Assembly (NCBI GenBank): GCA_020633195.1
Contig: JACKEC010000029.1
Location: forward strand, 62,001-126,000
DNA length: 64,000 bases
Reading direction: 5' to 3'
Origin: Sandaracinaceae bacterium
GTDB lineage: Bacteria > Myxococcota_A > Polyangia > Polyangiales > Sandaracinaceae
Positions 41,477 to 50,617 of this stretch are shown in pieces. A model generated the notes under the pieces. That model saw only the letters and a list, made by a program, of their open reading frames with translations, did not search any database and was not told the origin of the DNA. Each line of letters begins with the position of its first letter. Position 1 is the stretch's first letter. Made by a program: the position numbers and the translations under genes.

Positions 41477-43639
41477 ATGGTCGACGTCCGAGACCGAGCC
41501 GCGCTCGAGGCCCACCTGGAGCAGAGCGCGCGCACGCTTCGCGGGCTCGTCGTCACCGGGGTCGAGCTGCGGGGGATGGACCTCACGCGGGTCGCGTTCC
41601 TCGAGTGCGAGCTCGTCGAGTGCGGGCTCGCCGAGGCCGACCTCACGGGCGCGCGCTTCGAGGACGTGAAGCTCGAGGGCTGCGACCTGACGGGCGCGAA
41701 GCTCGTCGACGTGATCGCGACCAAGCTCCGGGTCCGCGGCGGCCGCTGGACCGGCGCGGTCGTGGAGGGCGCGACCCTGACCCGCGCGTCGTTCGCGGAC
41801 GTCGACCTCGCCGACCTGCGCGCGCCGTCGGCGGCGCTGACCGACTGCAGCTTCGCGGGCGGCTCGCTCCGTGAGGCGAAGCTCGAGGGCTCCCAGTGGC
41901 TGCGGTGCGCGCTCGAGGGCGTCGAGCTCGCCGGCGCCGACCTCACCGGGGCGAGGCTCACGGAGGTCGGGATTCGCAAGGGGTCGGGGACGCCGAGCGC
42001 CGAGGGCGCGTGCTTCGACGCCATCGACACCGAGGAGCTCTGGCTCGAGGGGCTCGCGCTCCTCGGCAGCTCGTGGGTCGGCGCCCGGCTCGTGCAGGCG
42101 GGGATGCCGATGTGCGACCTGCGCGGCGCGAGCTTCGAGGGGGCCGACATGACGGCGTGCGCGATGGTGCAAGCCGACCTGACGGGTGCGAACCTCCGCG
42201 GCGCCAACCTGTTCAAGGCGAACCTCGCCGGCACCCAGCTCATCGGCGCGGACCTCGAGGACGTGAACCTCTCGGGCGCGATCCTCCGCGCGACCGACGT
42301 GCGGGGCGCCAAGATCGGCGGGGTCACGTTCGGGCAAGTGAACGTGGCGGAGCTGCCGGGCATCGAGACCTGCCTCGCCGGCGCGAACCTCGCGGGCGCC
42401 AACCTCGATGGGCTCGACGCGCGCGGCGCCGATCTGTCGGCGACGATGCTCGCGGGCGCGAGCCTGGTGGGGGCGAACCTCGACCGCGCGGTGCTGCTGG
42501 GGACGGTGCTGCGAGGCGCCGACCTGTCGTCGGCGACGCTGCGCGAGGCGAGCGTCGGGGCGGCCGACCTCCGCGGCGCGATCCTGCGTGAGGCGAACCT
42601 GCAGGGCGCGCGCTTGCTCGACGTGGACCTCCAGGGCGCGAGCCTGCGCGCGCTCGACCTGAGCGGCGTCAGCTTCGTGGACTGCAACCTGACCGACGCC
42701 GACCTGTCGGGCGCCGACTTCTCCCGCCTCGACCTGACGCGCGTGACGCTCGGCGGCGCCAAGCTGCGGATGGCGACGCTGTTCCAGTGCGACCTCCTCC
42801 AGGCGGATCTCGAGGGCTGCGACCTGTCCGGCGCGGACCTGCGCCAGGCGCGCCTCGACGAGTCGTTCCTGACGGAGGCGTCGCTCGCGGGCGCCAAGCT
42901 CGCGGGGGCGTCGATGGTGGAGGCGAACGTCCAGTCCGCCGACCTGACCGGCGCCGACCTGACGGGCGCCCGCATGACGGGGATCGACCTGCGCGAGTCG
43001 ACGCTCGGTCGGTGCGTGCTCGCGGGCGCGGACCTGACCGGCGCGGACTTCGACGGCTGCGACATGACGGGCTGCCGCCTCGAGGGCGCGGTCCTCGAGC
43101 GCGCCTCGATGGAGGGCGCGAAGCTCCCGCGCGCGCGGCTCAACGGGCTCCAGCTGTTCCAGGTCGACCTGTCCGGCGCGGACCTCACCGGCTGCGTCTT
43201 CGACGAGGCGAACGTCTCCCAGGGCTGCTTCGACGGGGCCGACCTCACGGGCGCGAGCTTCCTCCGCAGCCACGCGCGGGACGCCAGCTTCATCGAGGCC
43301 AAGCTGGAGAAGACGGACTTCCGCGGCGCCGACCTGCGCGGCGTACAGATCACCGGCGCGGTGGCGCTCGACGCGCGCTTCGAGCTCGCCAACGCCGAGC
43401 GCCTGCAGGCCGCCGACGCGGACCTGCGCCGCGCCAAGCTCGACGGCGCCAAGGTGCGCTACGCGGACCTGTCGCGCGCCCGGCTCGAGCTCGCGAGCCT
43501 CGTCGACGCGGATCTCACGGGGTCGGTGATGCATCGGACGGCGACGACCGGCGCGGACCAGCGCGGCGCCGACCTCACCGACGTGGCGCGCACCGACCCC
43601 GAGCTGGCCCGCGCCGAGGACTTCCGGCCGGGAGCCTGA
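41477..43639 (+). CDS. Stand-alone 720-residue pentapeptide-repeat protein
   Basis: Nearly the whole protein is pentapeptide repeats (for instance ADLTGANLRGANLFKANLAG and ADLTGARMTGIDLRESTLG), predicting an exceptionally long beta-helical rod. Only about the first 30 residues (VRDRAALEAHLEQSARTLRG) and one short interruption (about 165-195, GIRKGSGTPSAEGACF and LWLEGLALLG) break the pattern. The sequence ends ARAEDFRPGA, recalling RAEDFIPGGFR at the end of the locus A pentapeptide protein; this supports common origin. It is on the opposite strand from locus B and ends 12 nt from its last gene. Confidence 0.85.
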   Translation: MVDVRDRAALEAHLEQSARTLRGLVVTGVELRGMDLTRVAFLECELVECGLAEADLTGARFEDVKLEGCDLTGAKLVDVIATKLRVRGGRWTGAVVEGATLTRASFADVDLADLRAPSAALTDCSFAGGSLREAKLEGSQWLRCALEGVELAGADLTGARLTEVGIRKGSGTPSAEGACFDAIDTEELWLEGLALLGSSWVGARLVQAGMPMCDLRGASFEGADMTACAMVQADLTGANLRGANLFKANLAGTQLIGADLEDVNLSGAILRATDVRGAKIGGVTFGQVNVAELPGIETCLAGANLAGANLDGLDARGADLSATMLAGASLVGANLDRAVLLGTVLRGADLSSATLREASVGAADLRGAILREANLQGARLLDVDLQGASLRALDLSGVSFVDCNLTDADLSGADFSRLDLTRVTLGGAKLRMATLFQCDLLQADLEGCDLSGADLRQARLDESFLTEASLAGAKLAGASMVEANVQSADLTGADLTGARMTGIDLRESTLGRCVLAGADLTGADFDGCDMTGCRLEGAVLERASMEGAKLPRARLNGLQLFQVDLSGADLTGCVFDEANVSQGCFDGADLTGASFLRSHARDASFIEAKLEKTDFRGADLRGVQITGAVALDARFELANAERLQAADADLRRAKLDGAKVRYADLSRARLELASLVDADLTGSVMHRTATTGADQRGADLTDVARTDPELARAEDFRPGA

Positions 43640-43651
43640 GCGAAGCGAGCC

Positions 43652-46039
43652 CTACTTCGCGGCCTTGATCGATGCGTTCTCGAAGCCTTGCTTCGTCACC
43701 TTGAAGGTGTGGGAGCCGAACTTGAAGAAGACGCCCCCCTTCTTGACGTGCAGCGCGGCGCTCTTGTCCACGACCTTCGGGGTCTTCTTGATCTCCTTGC
43801 GGAACGCGTCCCGGAGCTCCTCGACCTTGCCCAGGTGATTCTTGATCGGGCCGAGGCCCGTCACCTTCCCAGCCTGCCGAACGGATCGGGTCTTGAGCTC
43901 CTTGTACTGGTCGTTGATCTCGCTGAGCTCCTTCTCGAGGTCGTCGAGGTGACCCTTGAGCTCCGCGTAGTCGTTCGACTTCTCCGAGGCCTTGTGCGTG
44001 AGCAGGACCCCGGTCTTGTCGACCTGGACGCCCGAGGGACCCACCGACAGGTGGATGCCGCTCTTGGCGCCGACGATGACGGCGTCCCCCGCCCCGAGGG
44101 ACAGGACATCCGCGGCCCCGATGGTGACGTTCCCACCGGTGACGCTGGCCTCTCGACGCCCCTCCAGGGTCACGCTCCCCGCGGCGCTCACGTTCACCGC
44201 CGAGAGGGCGCCCACCTCGACGATCTGACCGAGCAGAGCGAGCTCTTTGGTCTCGGCCTGCTTGCCCTCGGCGCCCAGGTCGCCGATCCCGATCGTGGCC
44301 CCGCTGATCCCGACGCCGCCCTTGCGAGCGGCCAATCGCAGGGTGTTCCCGGTGATCATCTCGATGCCCTCGTCGAACGCCAGCTTCCCGGACTTCCCGG
44401 TGAGCTCGATGTCCTCCTTGGCGTCGAGGGCGATGCCCTCGCCAAGGACCGCCACGCCCTTCATCGAGCTGATGGTCGTGCCCGCGCCCGAGTAGAGCCC
44501 CATCGTCAGGAGCGTCCCCCCGATCCACCCCATCTCGCCCCAGATCGTCGTCCCGGCGATGACGTTCGCGATCGTCGTCGGCGTGCTGTAGTCGGCGAAG
44601 GCGCTGAGGCTCCCCGAGACCGCGCCCGCGAACGAGGCGAACGCTCCGAAGAGCCCCGCGCCGGACGCCGCGAGGGACGCCTTGACCGAGGGCGCCGGGG
44701 CGTCCTTGAGCCCGAGCGCGGACTTGCGCTTGATCGGGCTCGCGACGCCGCGCACCCCGACGTAGGCGTCGTAGCCCGCGAGCGCGGCCCCGATCACGGT
44801 GGCGACCTTGTTCGCCGAGTTGATCCACTTGGGGATCTCCGGGACGTTCCGGCCCGCGGTGAGCTGGTCGAAGCCGTCGTCGGCGCCCTTGCAGGCCCCG
44901 GCGGTGCCGCCGGCGATGAGGACGCCGCCGTCGGCGCTGAGCGTGAGGCCGCCCCCGGTCCCGAGCATCATCCCGCCGAGGGCGCCCAGGTTCATCCCGC
45001 CGGTCGCGCTGTAGAGCGTCATGTCGCCGTGCGACTGCAGCTTCATCCGGTTGTTGGGCTCGTTGCCCGCCTTGCCGGGCGCGCCCGCGCTCATGAAGAT
45101 GTGGCCGCCGGTCTCGACGCCGAAGCCGAGGTGCGCGAAGCCCTGCGCGTCTCCGTCGGAGTACGCGGTCCCCAGCGTCATCTGCGTGAAGACGTTGGGC
45201 ACCTTGATCCGCAGCTGCTGCTTCTTGCCGACCGACCCGACCTCGAGGCCGCCGACGCCGATCCGCGTGTCGAAGTTCTCTTCGTCGAAGCCGACCTCGA
45301 TGCCGTGGTGGTCCTCGACGATCTCCTGCGGCTCGGGCTCGACGAGCCCGAGCTCGCCGGCCGTGTACTCCTCGAGCCAGCCCTCTCGAGCAATGCAATA
45401 GAACTTGCTCGAGTCCTGGGCTCCCCCGGAGCCCTTCCGCGCGGGGCCGCGGCGGAAGTACGTCGTGTCGTCGACGAGGGTCACGCTCGACGCCGTCGTC
45501 AGCTGGCCCTGCGGGTCCGCGGCCAGCTGGGGGGTGCGATCGCGCCAGTCGACGAAGCGCACCGCGCGCTGCGCGGAGCCGGTGCGCTCCGCGAGGCCGC
45601 TCCACGACTTTCCGTCCATGTCGGTGAACGTGGCCCCCTCCGGGCCCGTCGTGATGTCGCTGCTGCCCGCGTCGTAGGTCGCGCTCCAGGGCCAGTACCG
45701 CGCGGCCCACGCGTCCGTCGCGTAGATCGTCCCCTCGTCGGCGTCCCGGTGGGGCTTGCCGTCGATGGTGAGCGGGATCCCGAGCTGCTCCGACGTGTAG
45801 TCGACCGTCACCGTCGCCGGCTCGACCCGGCCGTCGCCGGGCTCGAAGCTCGTCGGCGCCTGCTCGACCCGCCACGTGCGATCGCTCTTGGTGGCGGCGC
45901 CCTCGGTCGTCTGGGCGACGGAGTCGACCGACGCGTAGAAGTGCCCCGTGAGGGTCGGCTTGGCGACCGTGCCCACCCCCGCGTCGCCGCGGACGTGGAC
46001 GACGTCGCCCTCGATGCTCGTCACCTGGTAGTTCGCCAT
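43652..46039 (-). CDS. Beta-rich spike/needle protein with hydrophobic insert (locus B)
   Basis: 795-residue protein. The N-terminal 200 or so residues form an unfamiliar beta domain. Next come VgrG-needle-like strands (MKLQSHGDMTLYSATGGMN, then GLTLSADGGVLIAGG), a hydrophobic Ala/Gly helical region (about 410-520, including GLFGAFASFAGAVSGSLSAF and GEMGWIGGTLLTMGL), and a second needle-like block (GIALDAKEDIELTGKSGKLA to VIVGAKSGIHLSVGPSGVQV). A coiled coil follows (about 690-745, YAELKGHLDDLEKELSE), then a basic tail. It begins 11 nt after the stop of a VgrG that lacks its own needle, so it may supply that needle. Confidence 0.6.
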   Translation of the reverse strand: MANYQVTSIEGDVVHVRGDAGVGTVAKPTLTGHFYASVDSVAQTTEGAATKSDRTWRVEQAPTSFEPGDGRVEPATVTVDYTSEQLGIPLTIDGKPHRDADEGTIYATDAWAARYWPWSATYDAGSSDITTGPEGATFTDMDGKSWSGLAERTGSAQRAVRFVDWRDRTPQLAADPQGQLTTASSVTLVDDTTYFRRGPARKGSGGAQDSSKFYCIAREGWLEEYTAGELGLVEPEPQEIVEDHHGIEVGFDEENFDTRIGVGGLEVGSVGKKQQLRIKVPNVFTQMTLGTAYSDGDAQGFAHLGFGVETGGHIFMSAGAPGKAGNEPNNRMKLQSHGDMTLYSATGGMNLGALGGMMLGTGGGLTLSADGGVLIAGGTAGACKGADDGFDQLTAGRNVPEIPKWINSANKVATVIGAALAGYDAYVGVRGVASPIKRKSALGLKDAPAPSVKASLAASGAGLFGAFASFAGAVSGSLSAFADYSTPTTIANVIAGTTIWGEMGWIGGTLLTMGLYSGAGTTISSMKGVAVLGEGIALDAKEDIELTGKSGKLAFDEGIEMITGNTLRLAARKGGVGISGATIGIGDLGAEGKQAETKELALLGQIVEVGALSAVNVSAAGSVTLEGRREASVTGGNVTIGAADVLSLGAGDAVIVGAKSGIHLSVGPSGVQVDKTGVLLTHKASEKSNDYAELKGHLDDLEKELSEINDQYKELKTRSVRQAGKVTGLGPIKNHLGKVEELRDAFRKEIKKTPKVVDKSAALHVKKGGVFFKFGSHTFKVTKQGFENASIKAAK

Positions 46040-46050
46040 CGCTCAGCTCC

Positions 46051-47526
46051 TCAGGGCGCGTCGTTCTCGAAGTCGATCTCGATGCCGGCGATCGTCCGGA
46101 TCACGTTGCGCGTCGCGCGGTCGGACTGGACGTGCTGCGGGTTGTTCGAGTTGGGCACCGAGCCGACGATGATCGGCCGGTCGGGGTCGCCGCCGACGTG
46201 GGCGATGACGACCTCGCACCCGAGGTGCAGCGGGAAGTGCATCCCGTAGTCGTTGCCCGTCGTGGCCTGCGCCATGCGGATCCAGCGCGTCGCGGAGCCC
46301 GTCGCGCCCGGGTGCATGTCCCACGGGAACTGAACGCGGTAGCGGCCGAGCGAGTCGATGGGGGCCGCGGTCCCCCCGCCGGCGCCGTCGACGATCGCGT
46401 TCACGAGCGCGGTCACGCGCGGCCACGGGGTCCACGTCGTCGGCCGGAAGGGGGTGTCGAACGCGATCGCCGCCCACTCGTTGCGGTAGTCGGTCGACGA
46501 GCCGGCGCCGTGGCCCGCGCGGGTCACGTGGTGGTGGACCCGCGTGATCAGGTACTTCTTGTCGAGGTCGCCGCGCGGGCAGTTCTGCACCTCGAAGTGG
46601 TATCCGACGGAGAAGTCCGGGACCGCCGAGATGCCCACGTAGGTCTCGGCGCGCGTGAGGATCGCCTCGGCGCGGACCTGCGCGAGCGTGGCGCCCGCGC
46701 CGTCGTCGCCGAAGTGCAGGCCCCACTCGCCGTAGACCCCGTAGCCGTGGTCCGGATCGACGGGGGCGGTGGCCGTGACCGTGGCGGAGCTCCGCCAGTT
46801 GTAGTCACGAACGTGGACTTGCCCCTCCTTGGCGCGGTTGGTCTGACGGATCTCGGCCACCGCGTTGGGCGTCATCGCGCCGTCGGTCTGGAGCGAGTAG
46901 CTCAGCGGGCCCGCGAGCCCCGGCACGCCGAGGACGCCGGCGTTGCTGTCGAGCAGGACGAGCTTGTCGCCGTCGTCGGTCTGCTCGAACGTGTAGAAGA
47001 TCCCGAGCCGCTCCATCCAGCGGCTGACGAACTCGAAGTCGGTCTCCTCGAACTGCACGACGTACTCGCGGGTGTCGTAGGTCCCGTCGAGCTTCAGCTC
47101 GAAGTCGGTCCCGTCGACCCAGCCGTAGTCGGTGGTGAAGACGGCGGTGAGCACGTCGGGGATCGACATCTCGTTGAAGATGCGAGACCGCCGGGTCAGC
47201 CCGAGCCGCCAGAGGCGCGGGCGCACCACGAAGCGGTAGCCGACGACGCCCTCGGGGTTCGGAGAGCTCGTCGAGATCTCGGAGATCACGCCGTTGATCT
47301 TGTTGATCCCGTGCGGGCCGTAGGCGACGCCGCAGCGGCCGTAGAGCAACGACTGCACGTCCTCCGCGGAGAGCCCGCCGTCGACGTGGCACTCGATGCC
47401 GACGTCGTAGCGGTAGGGGGTCGACAGCTCCTCGATCCCGTCGATCTCGGTCACTCGCAGCTCCTCGCTGCCGAGCCCGTCGACGGTGCAGTCGAAGAGG
47501 AGCACGTGGTTGTCGGTCGTCGTCAT
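46051..47526 (-). CDS. vgrG: Short VgrG lacking the C-terminal needle
   Basis: 491-residue VgrG core. The gp27-like part carries YVVQFEETDFEFVSRWMERLG; the OB domain carries SLGRYRVQFPWDMHPG, RWIRMAQATTGNDYG and LGCEVVIAHVGGDPDRP. The protein stops soon after SVPNSNNPQH, within IAGIEIDFENDAP, where other VgrGs begin their beta-helical needle. The next gene, 11 nt on, is a large beta-rich protein with needle-like repeats, so the spike looks split over two polypeptides. Start ATG 47526, 10 nt after the DUF4150 stop. It shares little sequence with the VgrG at 17127 apart from the core motifs. Confidence 0.88.
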   Translation of the reverse strand: MTTTDNHVLLFDCTVDGLGSEELRVTEIDGIEELSTPYRYDVGIECHVDGGLSAEDVQSLLYGRCGVAYGPHGINKINGVISEISTSSPNPEGVVGYRFVVRPRLWRLGLTRRSRIFNEMSIPDVLTAVFTTDYGWVDGTDFELKLDGTYDTREYVVQFEETDFEFVSRWMERLGIFYTFEQTDDGDKLVLLDSNAGVLGVPGLAGPLSYSLQTDGAMTPNAVAEIRQTNRAKEGQVHVRDYNWRSSATVTATAPVDPDHGYGVYGEWGLHFGDDGAGATLAQVRAEAILTRAETYVGISAVPDFSVGYHFEVQNCPRGDLDKKYLITRVHHHVTRAGHGAGSSTDYRNEWAAIAFDTPFRPTTWTPWPRVTALVNAIVDGAGGGTAAPIDSLGRYRVQFPWDMHPGATGSATRWIRMAQATTGNDYGMHFPLHLGCEVVIAHVGGDPDRPIIVGSVPNSNNPQHVQSDRATRNVIRTIAGIEIDFENDAP

Positions 47527-47536
47527 CGATCGCCCC

Positions 47537-47950
47537 TCATCCGAAGCAGATCACCTTGGTCTGGCTCGGCGCGATCTGCTGCCCCGGCGGCGCGTTCGCG
47601 TTCGAGCCGTTGTGCCCCGTCATCTTCAGGACCGTCACGATCGGCGAGCCCTCGAGCTTGATCTTCGAGTACGCCATCGTGCGCTTCACCTTGTCCATGT
47701 TGGTGCTCGAGACGACGCCCTTGAGCGTGCCCGCCTCGTCCCCCGAGCTGCGGCTGATCTCGGTCTTCTTGGTGCAGCCCTTCTTGTTCATGATCTTGAC
47801 CTTCTTCGAGCAGGTGCTGCCCTTGGCCTGCGTGCACATCGCGATGTTCGGGTAGGGCACGGGCACGAAGGGCGCGGGGGGCGCGGGCGTCTTGCACACG
47901 TCGGGGAACGCCATGCACTGCCCGCCGCCGTTGGTCGTCGCTGGGAACAT
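47537..47950 (-). CDS. DUF4150 PAAR-like tip protein (locus B)
   Basis: 137-residue DUF4150 protein, the same length as the locus A copy. Shared features are MAFPDVCKTPAPPAP, PVPYPNIAM, the phrase EGSPIVTVLK (EGSPLVRNLD in locus A), and the terminal NAPPGQQIAPSQT. It differs in its Lys/Cys-rich middle (STCSKKVKIMNKKGCTKK). It is 11 nt after the DUF3540 stop and 10 nt before vgrG, consistent with a cap for this VgrG or for the DUF3540 protein. The ATG at 47950 follows a GGAGACGGA ribosome site. Confidence 0.8.
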   Translation of the reverse strand: MFPATTNGGGQCMAFPDVCKTPAPPAPFVPVPYPNIAMCTQAKGSTCSKKVKIMNKKGCTKKTEISRSSGDEAGTLKGVVSSTNMDKVKRTMAYSKIKLEGSPIVTVLKMTGHNGSNANAPPGQQIAPSQTKVICFG

Positions 47951-47961
47951 TCCGTCTCCGT

Positions 47962-48846
47962 CTACGCGAGGTGGATCCGCTCGCCCTTGACCTTCGCGGT
48001 CTTGCGAGCCTTGAGCAGGAGGGTGTCGCCGACCATCTGCGCGGCCTTCTCGGCGGCGAAGCGCAGGCGGCCCGCTCGGACCTGCGCGAGGCGCTCGACC
48101 TCGCGGTAGCTGTCGCGGGCGCGCTCCACGATCCGGCCCGCGCGCGTGTCGATCACCTCGGCGACGATCCGCGAGCGGCGGGTCCGTGACTCGAGCTCCT
48201 CGGCGCGCAGGACCGCCTCCGTCACCGCGAGCTCCGCGCGGCGCCCGGCGGCCCGGATCAGCGAGCCGAACACGGAGACCTCGCCCGGCGTGACCTCGAC
48301 GTGCGCCGCGCCCGCCGGGTGGCTCGCCTCGACCCGGACCCCTCGCCCGCTCTCGACCCTCACTTCCTCGGGGCTGCGGATCGAGACGCCGTCGCGAGCC
48401 TCGAGCTCGAGCTGCCCCTCGGGGACCCGCAGCACGAGGTCGCCGTCGGGCACGTGAAGGACCGCGCGGTGCTCGACCGGGTCGTACTCGAAGAGGAGGC
48501 GACCCGAGCGATCGTGGACCCGACGTGGGTCGGCGCGCGGCTCGAGCGCGGCGTCGAGGAGCGGAGTGTCCCCCACCGGGGTGTCCTGGATCACGCCGAT
48601 GATCCACACGACCCCGTCGTCGTCGCGGGTCGTGAGCACCGCGTCGCCCGTCGTCGGCGCGTACCCCGTCACCGCGAGGCGAGCTCGGCTGCGCGCCCCG
48701 TCCGCGTCCCGCACCGTGAGGGGGTTCGCCCGGCTCACCGTGGCCGAGCCCGTGCGGCGGAGGGATCTCCCGTGGTCGTGCGCCCTCACCGCCGCGGGCT
48801 CGCGGGGGGAATCGAGCGTCATCGCCTCGGGGTGGGGATCATTCAT
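47962..48846 (-). CDS. DUF3540 spike-like protein (locus B)
   Basis: 294-residue DUF3540-type protein. The OB-like segment (VWIIGVIQDTPVGD) is followed by strand repeats (GDLVLRVPEGQLELEARDGV), the conserved helix RAGRIVERARDSYREVE, and a C-terminal strand ending GERIHLA. The helix matches the locus A copy almost residue for residue, while the N-terminus has diverged. ATG 48846 overlaps the upstream pentapeptide stop by 8 nt; ATG 48867 and 48822 are alternatives. The C-terminal IHL motif recalls the VgrG tip. Confidence 0.75.
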   Translation of the reverse strand: MNDPHPEAMTLDSPREPAAVRAHDHGRSLRRTGSATVSRANPLTVRDADGARSRARLAVTGYAPTTGDAVLTTRDDDGVVWIIGVIQDTPVGDTPLLDAALEPRADPRRVHDRSGRLLFEYDPVEHRAVLHVPDGDLVLRVPEGQLELEARDGVSIRSPEEVRVESGRGVRVEASHPAGAAHVEVTPGEVSVFGSLIRAAGRRAELAVTEAVLRAEELESRTRRSRIVAEVIDTRAGRIVERARDSYREVERLAQVRAGRLRFAAEKAAQMVGDTLLLKARKTAKVKGERIHLA

Positions 48847-50617
48847 CGGTCGCAGGGCGCCCCACAATGCGGTCGTCTTCGAGGCCTGGCAACCCCTGAA
48901 GCCCGCTCGGTGAAACCCCCCTGGAATCCGCCGCGTCGGCGCCGAAGGGGAGCGCGCTCGGGGCGTCGCGGAGCCCTCCCACGATCTGCTCGAGCTGCGC
49001 CGCCGAGAGGCCCGTCGACGTGAGATCCACCCCGAAGGCGCGGGCGCCCTGGAGATCGGCGCCGTCGAGCCCCACGCGGTCGAGGTGGGCCGCGCTCAGG
49101 TCGATCCGCTGGAGCGACGCGCCCGTGAGGCTCGCCTCGACGAGGCTCGCGCCGCGCAGGTCGGCGTCGTCGAGCCGAGCCTCGTGGAGCATCGCGCGGT
49201 CGAGCGTCGCGCGGTGCAGGTTGGCTTTCACGAGGGAGGCGCCGCGCAGGTCGGCCTCGCGCAGGTCGGCCTCCTCGAGGTGCGCGCCGTCGAGCCGAGC
49301 GCCCTCGAGCTCGGCGTTCGCCCACTGCACGCGCTCGAGGTGCAGGCCCCGGAGGTCCACGCCGGCGAGCCGGGCCGCGCCCCAGATCGCCCCCGTCAGG
49401 TCCGCGCCGGGGAGCTGGGCCTCACGCAGATCGACGTGACGGCCGCGGCTGCCGCCGAGGCGCGCGCGAGACAGATTTGCGCGCCGGAGGTCGACGGCGT
49501 CGAGGTCCGCGCCCGTCAGATCCGCGCGCGCGAGCTGGGCCTCGCGCAGGTCCGCGCCGGGCAGGCTCGCGTCGACGAGGATCGCGTCGGCGAGCTGGGC
49601 CCCCGAGCCCTTCAGCTCGGCGAGCCTGGCGCCGCGCAGGTCGGCGCCCGAGAGATCGAGCCCGTCGATCGAGAGCCCCGAGAGGTCGGCGCCCCGCAGG
49701 CTCGCGCCGCGGAGGCTCGCCGGGAGGTTGGTGGCCTCTCCGAACCCGACCGCGTCCAGCCGCGCGCCCTCGGCCCGGGCGCCGACGAGGTGAGCCCCCG
49801 CGAGCTGCGCCTCGGCGAGATCGGCCCGGCGGAGATCCGCGTTCATCAGGCCCGCGCCCGTGAGGTTCGCCCCCGCGAGCGAGGCCCCTCGCAGGTCGGC
49901 GTCGCAGAGGTCCGCGCGGGTCAGATCGACCTGTCGCAGGCTCGCCCCGACCACGCTCGCCTCGCGCAGGGTGCAGCTCGTGAGCGTCGCTCCGTCGAGC
50001 CGAGCGCCGTCGAGGCGACCCTTTCGCATGAGGACGCGGCTCAGCGTGACCTGCTCCGCGGTGAGGCCCGTGAGGTCGATCGCCTGCGCCTCGCAGAAGC
50101 GCATCTCGTCGGCCTCGAGGCGCACCGCCTGCCAGGTGGCGACGCGCCAGACGCTGCGCGTCAGGACGACGTCGACGAGCCGGGCCTCGCGGACTCGGAT
50201 CGCGGTCGCGTCGGCGCCGGACAGATCCGTCATGCGCATGTCGACGCGCGCCCAGGCGGCCGCGCGCAGATCCGCGTCGCGCAAGTGGAGCTGCGTGGCC
50301 ACGACGCCCGCGAAGGTCGCGCCGCTGAGGTCCACCCGCTCGCAGAGCCCTCGCTCGAGCCGCGCGTCCTTCCACGCGCTGCCCCCGAGCGAGGCGCCCG
50401 TGAGGTCGACGTCGGTGAGGGTCACGTTCGTCCAGACGCTCCCCCGCAGGTCGGCGCCGGCGAGCCGCACGTGCTCGAACGCGCAGTCTCGGAGCTCGAG
50501 CCCCGGGCGCGCGAGGTCCGAGAGATCGACGCCCTCGACGTCCGCGCTCACGAGCCGGCCGTCGACGGTGGCGGCCTCGAACGCGTCGCGGTCGCCGATG
50601 CGGAGCCGCTCGCTCAC
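48839..50617 (-). CDS. Pentapeptide-repeat protein (locus B)
   Basis: 592-residue protein that is mostly pentapeptide repeats (for instance ADLREAQLARADLTGADLDA). The first 30 residues differ (RLRIGDRDAFEAATVDGRLV) and a 50-residue non-repeat tail follows (AAQLEQIVGGLRDAPS onwards). The early repeats are rich in Trp and Thr (GSVWTNVTLTDVDLTG; SVWRVATWQAVRLEAD) and are less regular than later ones. The GTG start overlaps the DUF2169 gene stop (GTGA). It is the counterpart of the locus A gene at 28190-30214 by order and overlap. Confidence 0.85.
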   Translation of the reverse strand: MSERLRIGDRDAFEAATVDGRLVSADVEGVDLSDLARPGLELRDCAFEHVRLAGADLRGSVWTNVTLTDVDLTGASLGGSAWKDARLERGLCERVDLSGATFAGVVATQLHLRDADLRAAAWARVDMRMTDLSGADATAIRVREARLVDVVLTRSVWRVATWQAVRLEADEMRFCEAQAIDLTGLTAEQVTLSRVLMRKGRLDGARLDGATLTSCTLREASVVGASLRQVDLTRADLCDADLRGASLAGANLTGAGLMNADLRRADLAEAQLAGAHLVGARAEGARLDAVGFGEATNLPASLRGASLRGADLSGLSIDGLDLSGADLRGARLAELKGSGAQLADAILVDASLPGADLREAQLARADLTGADLDAVDLRRANLSRARLGGSRGRHVDLREAQLPGADLTGAIWGAARLAGVDLRGLHLERVQWANAELEGARLDGAHLEEADLREADLRGASLVKANLHRATLDRAMLHEARLDDADLRGASLVEASLTGASLQRIDLSAAHLDRVGLDGADLQGARAFGVDLTSTGLSAAQLEQIVGGLRDAPSALPFGADAADSRGVSPSGLQGLPGLEDDRIVGRPATDE

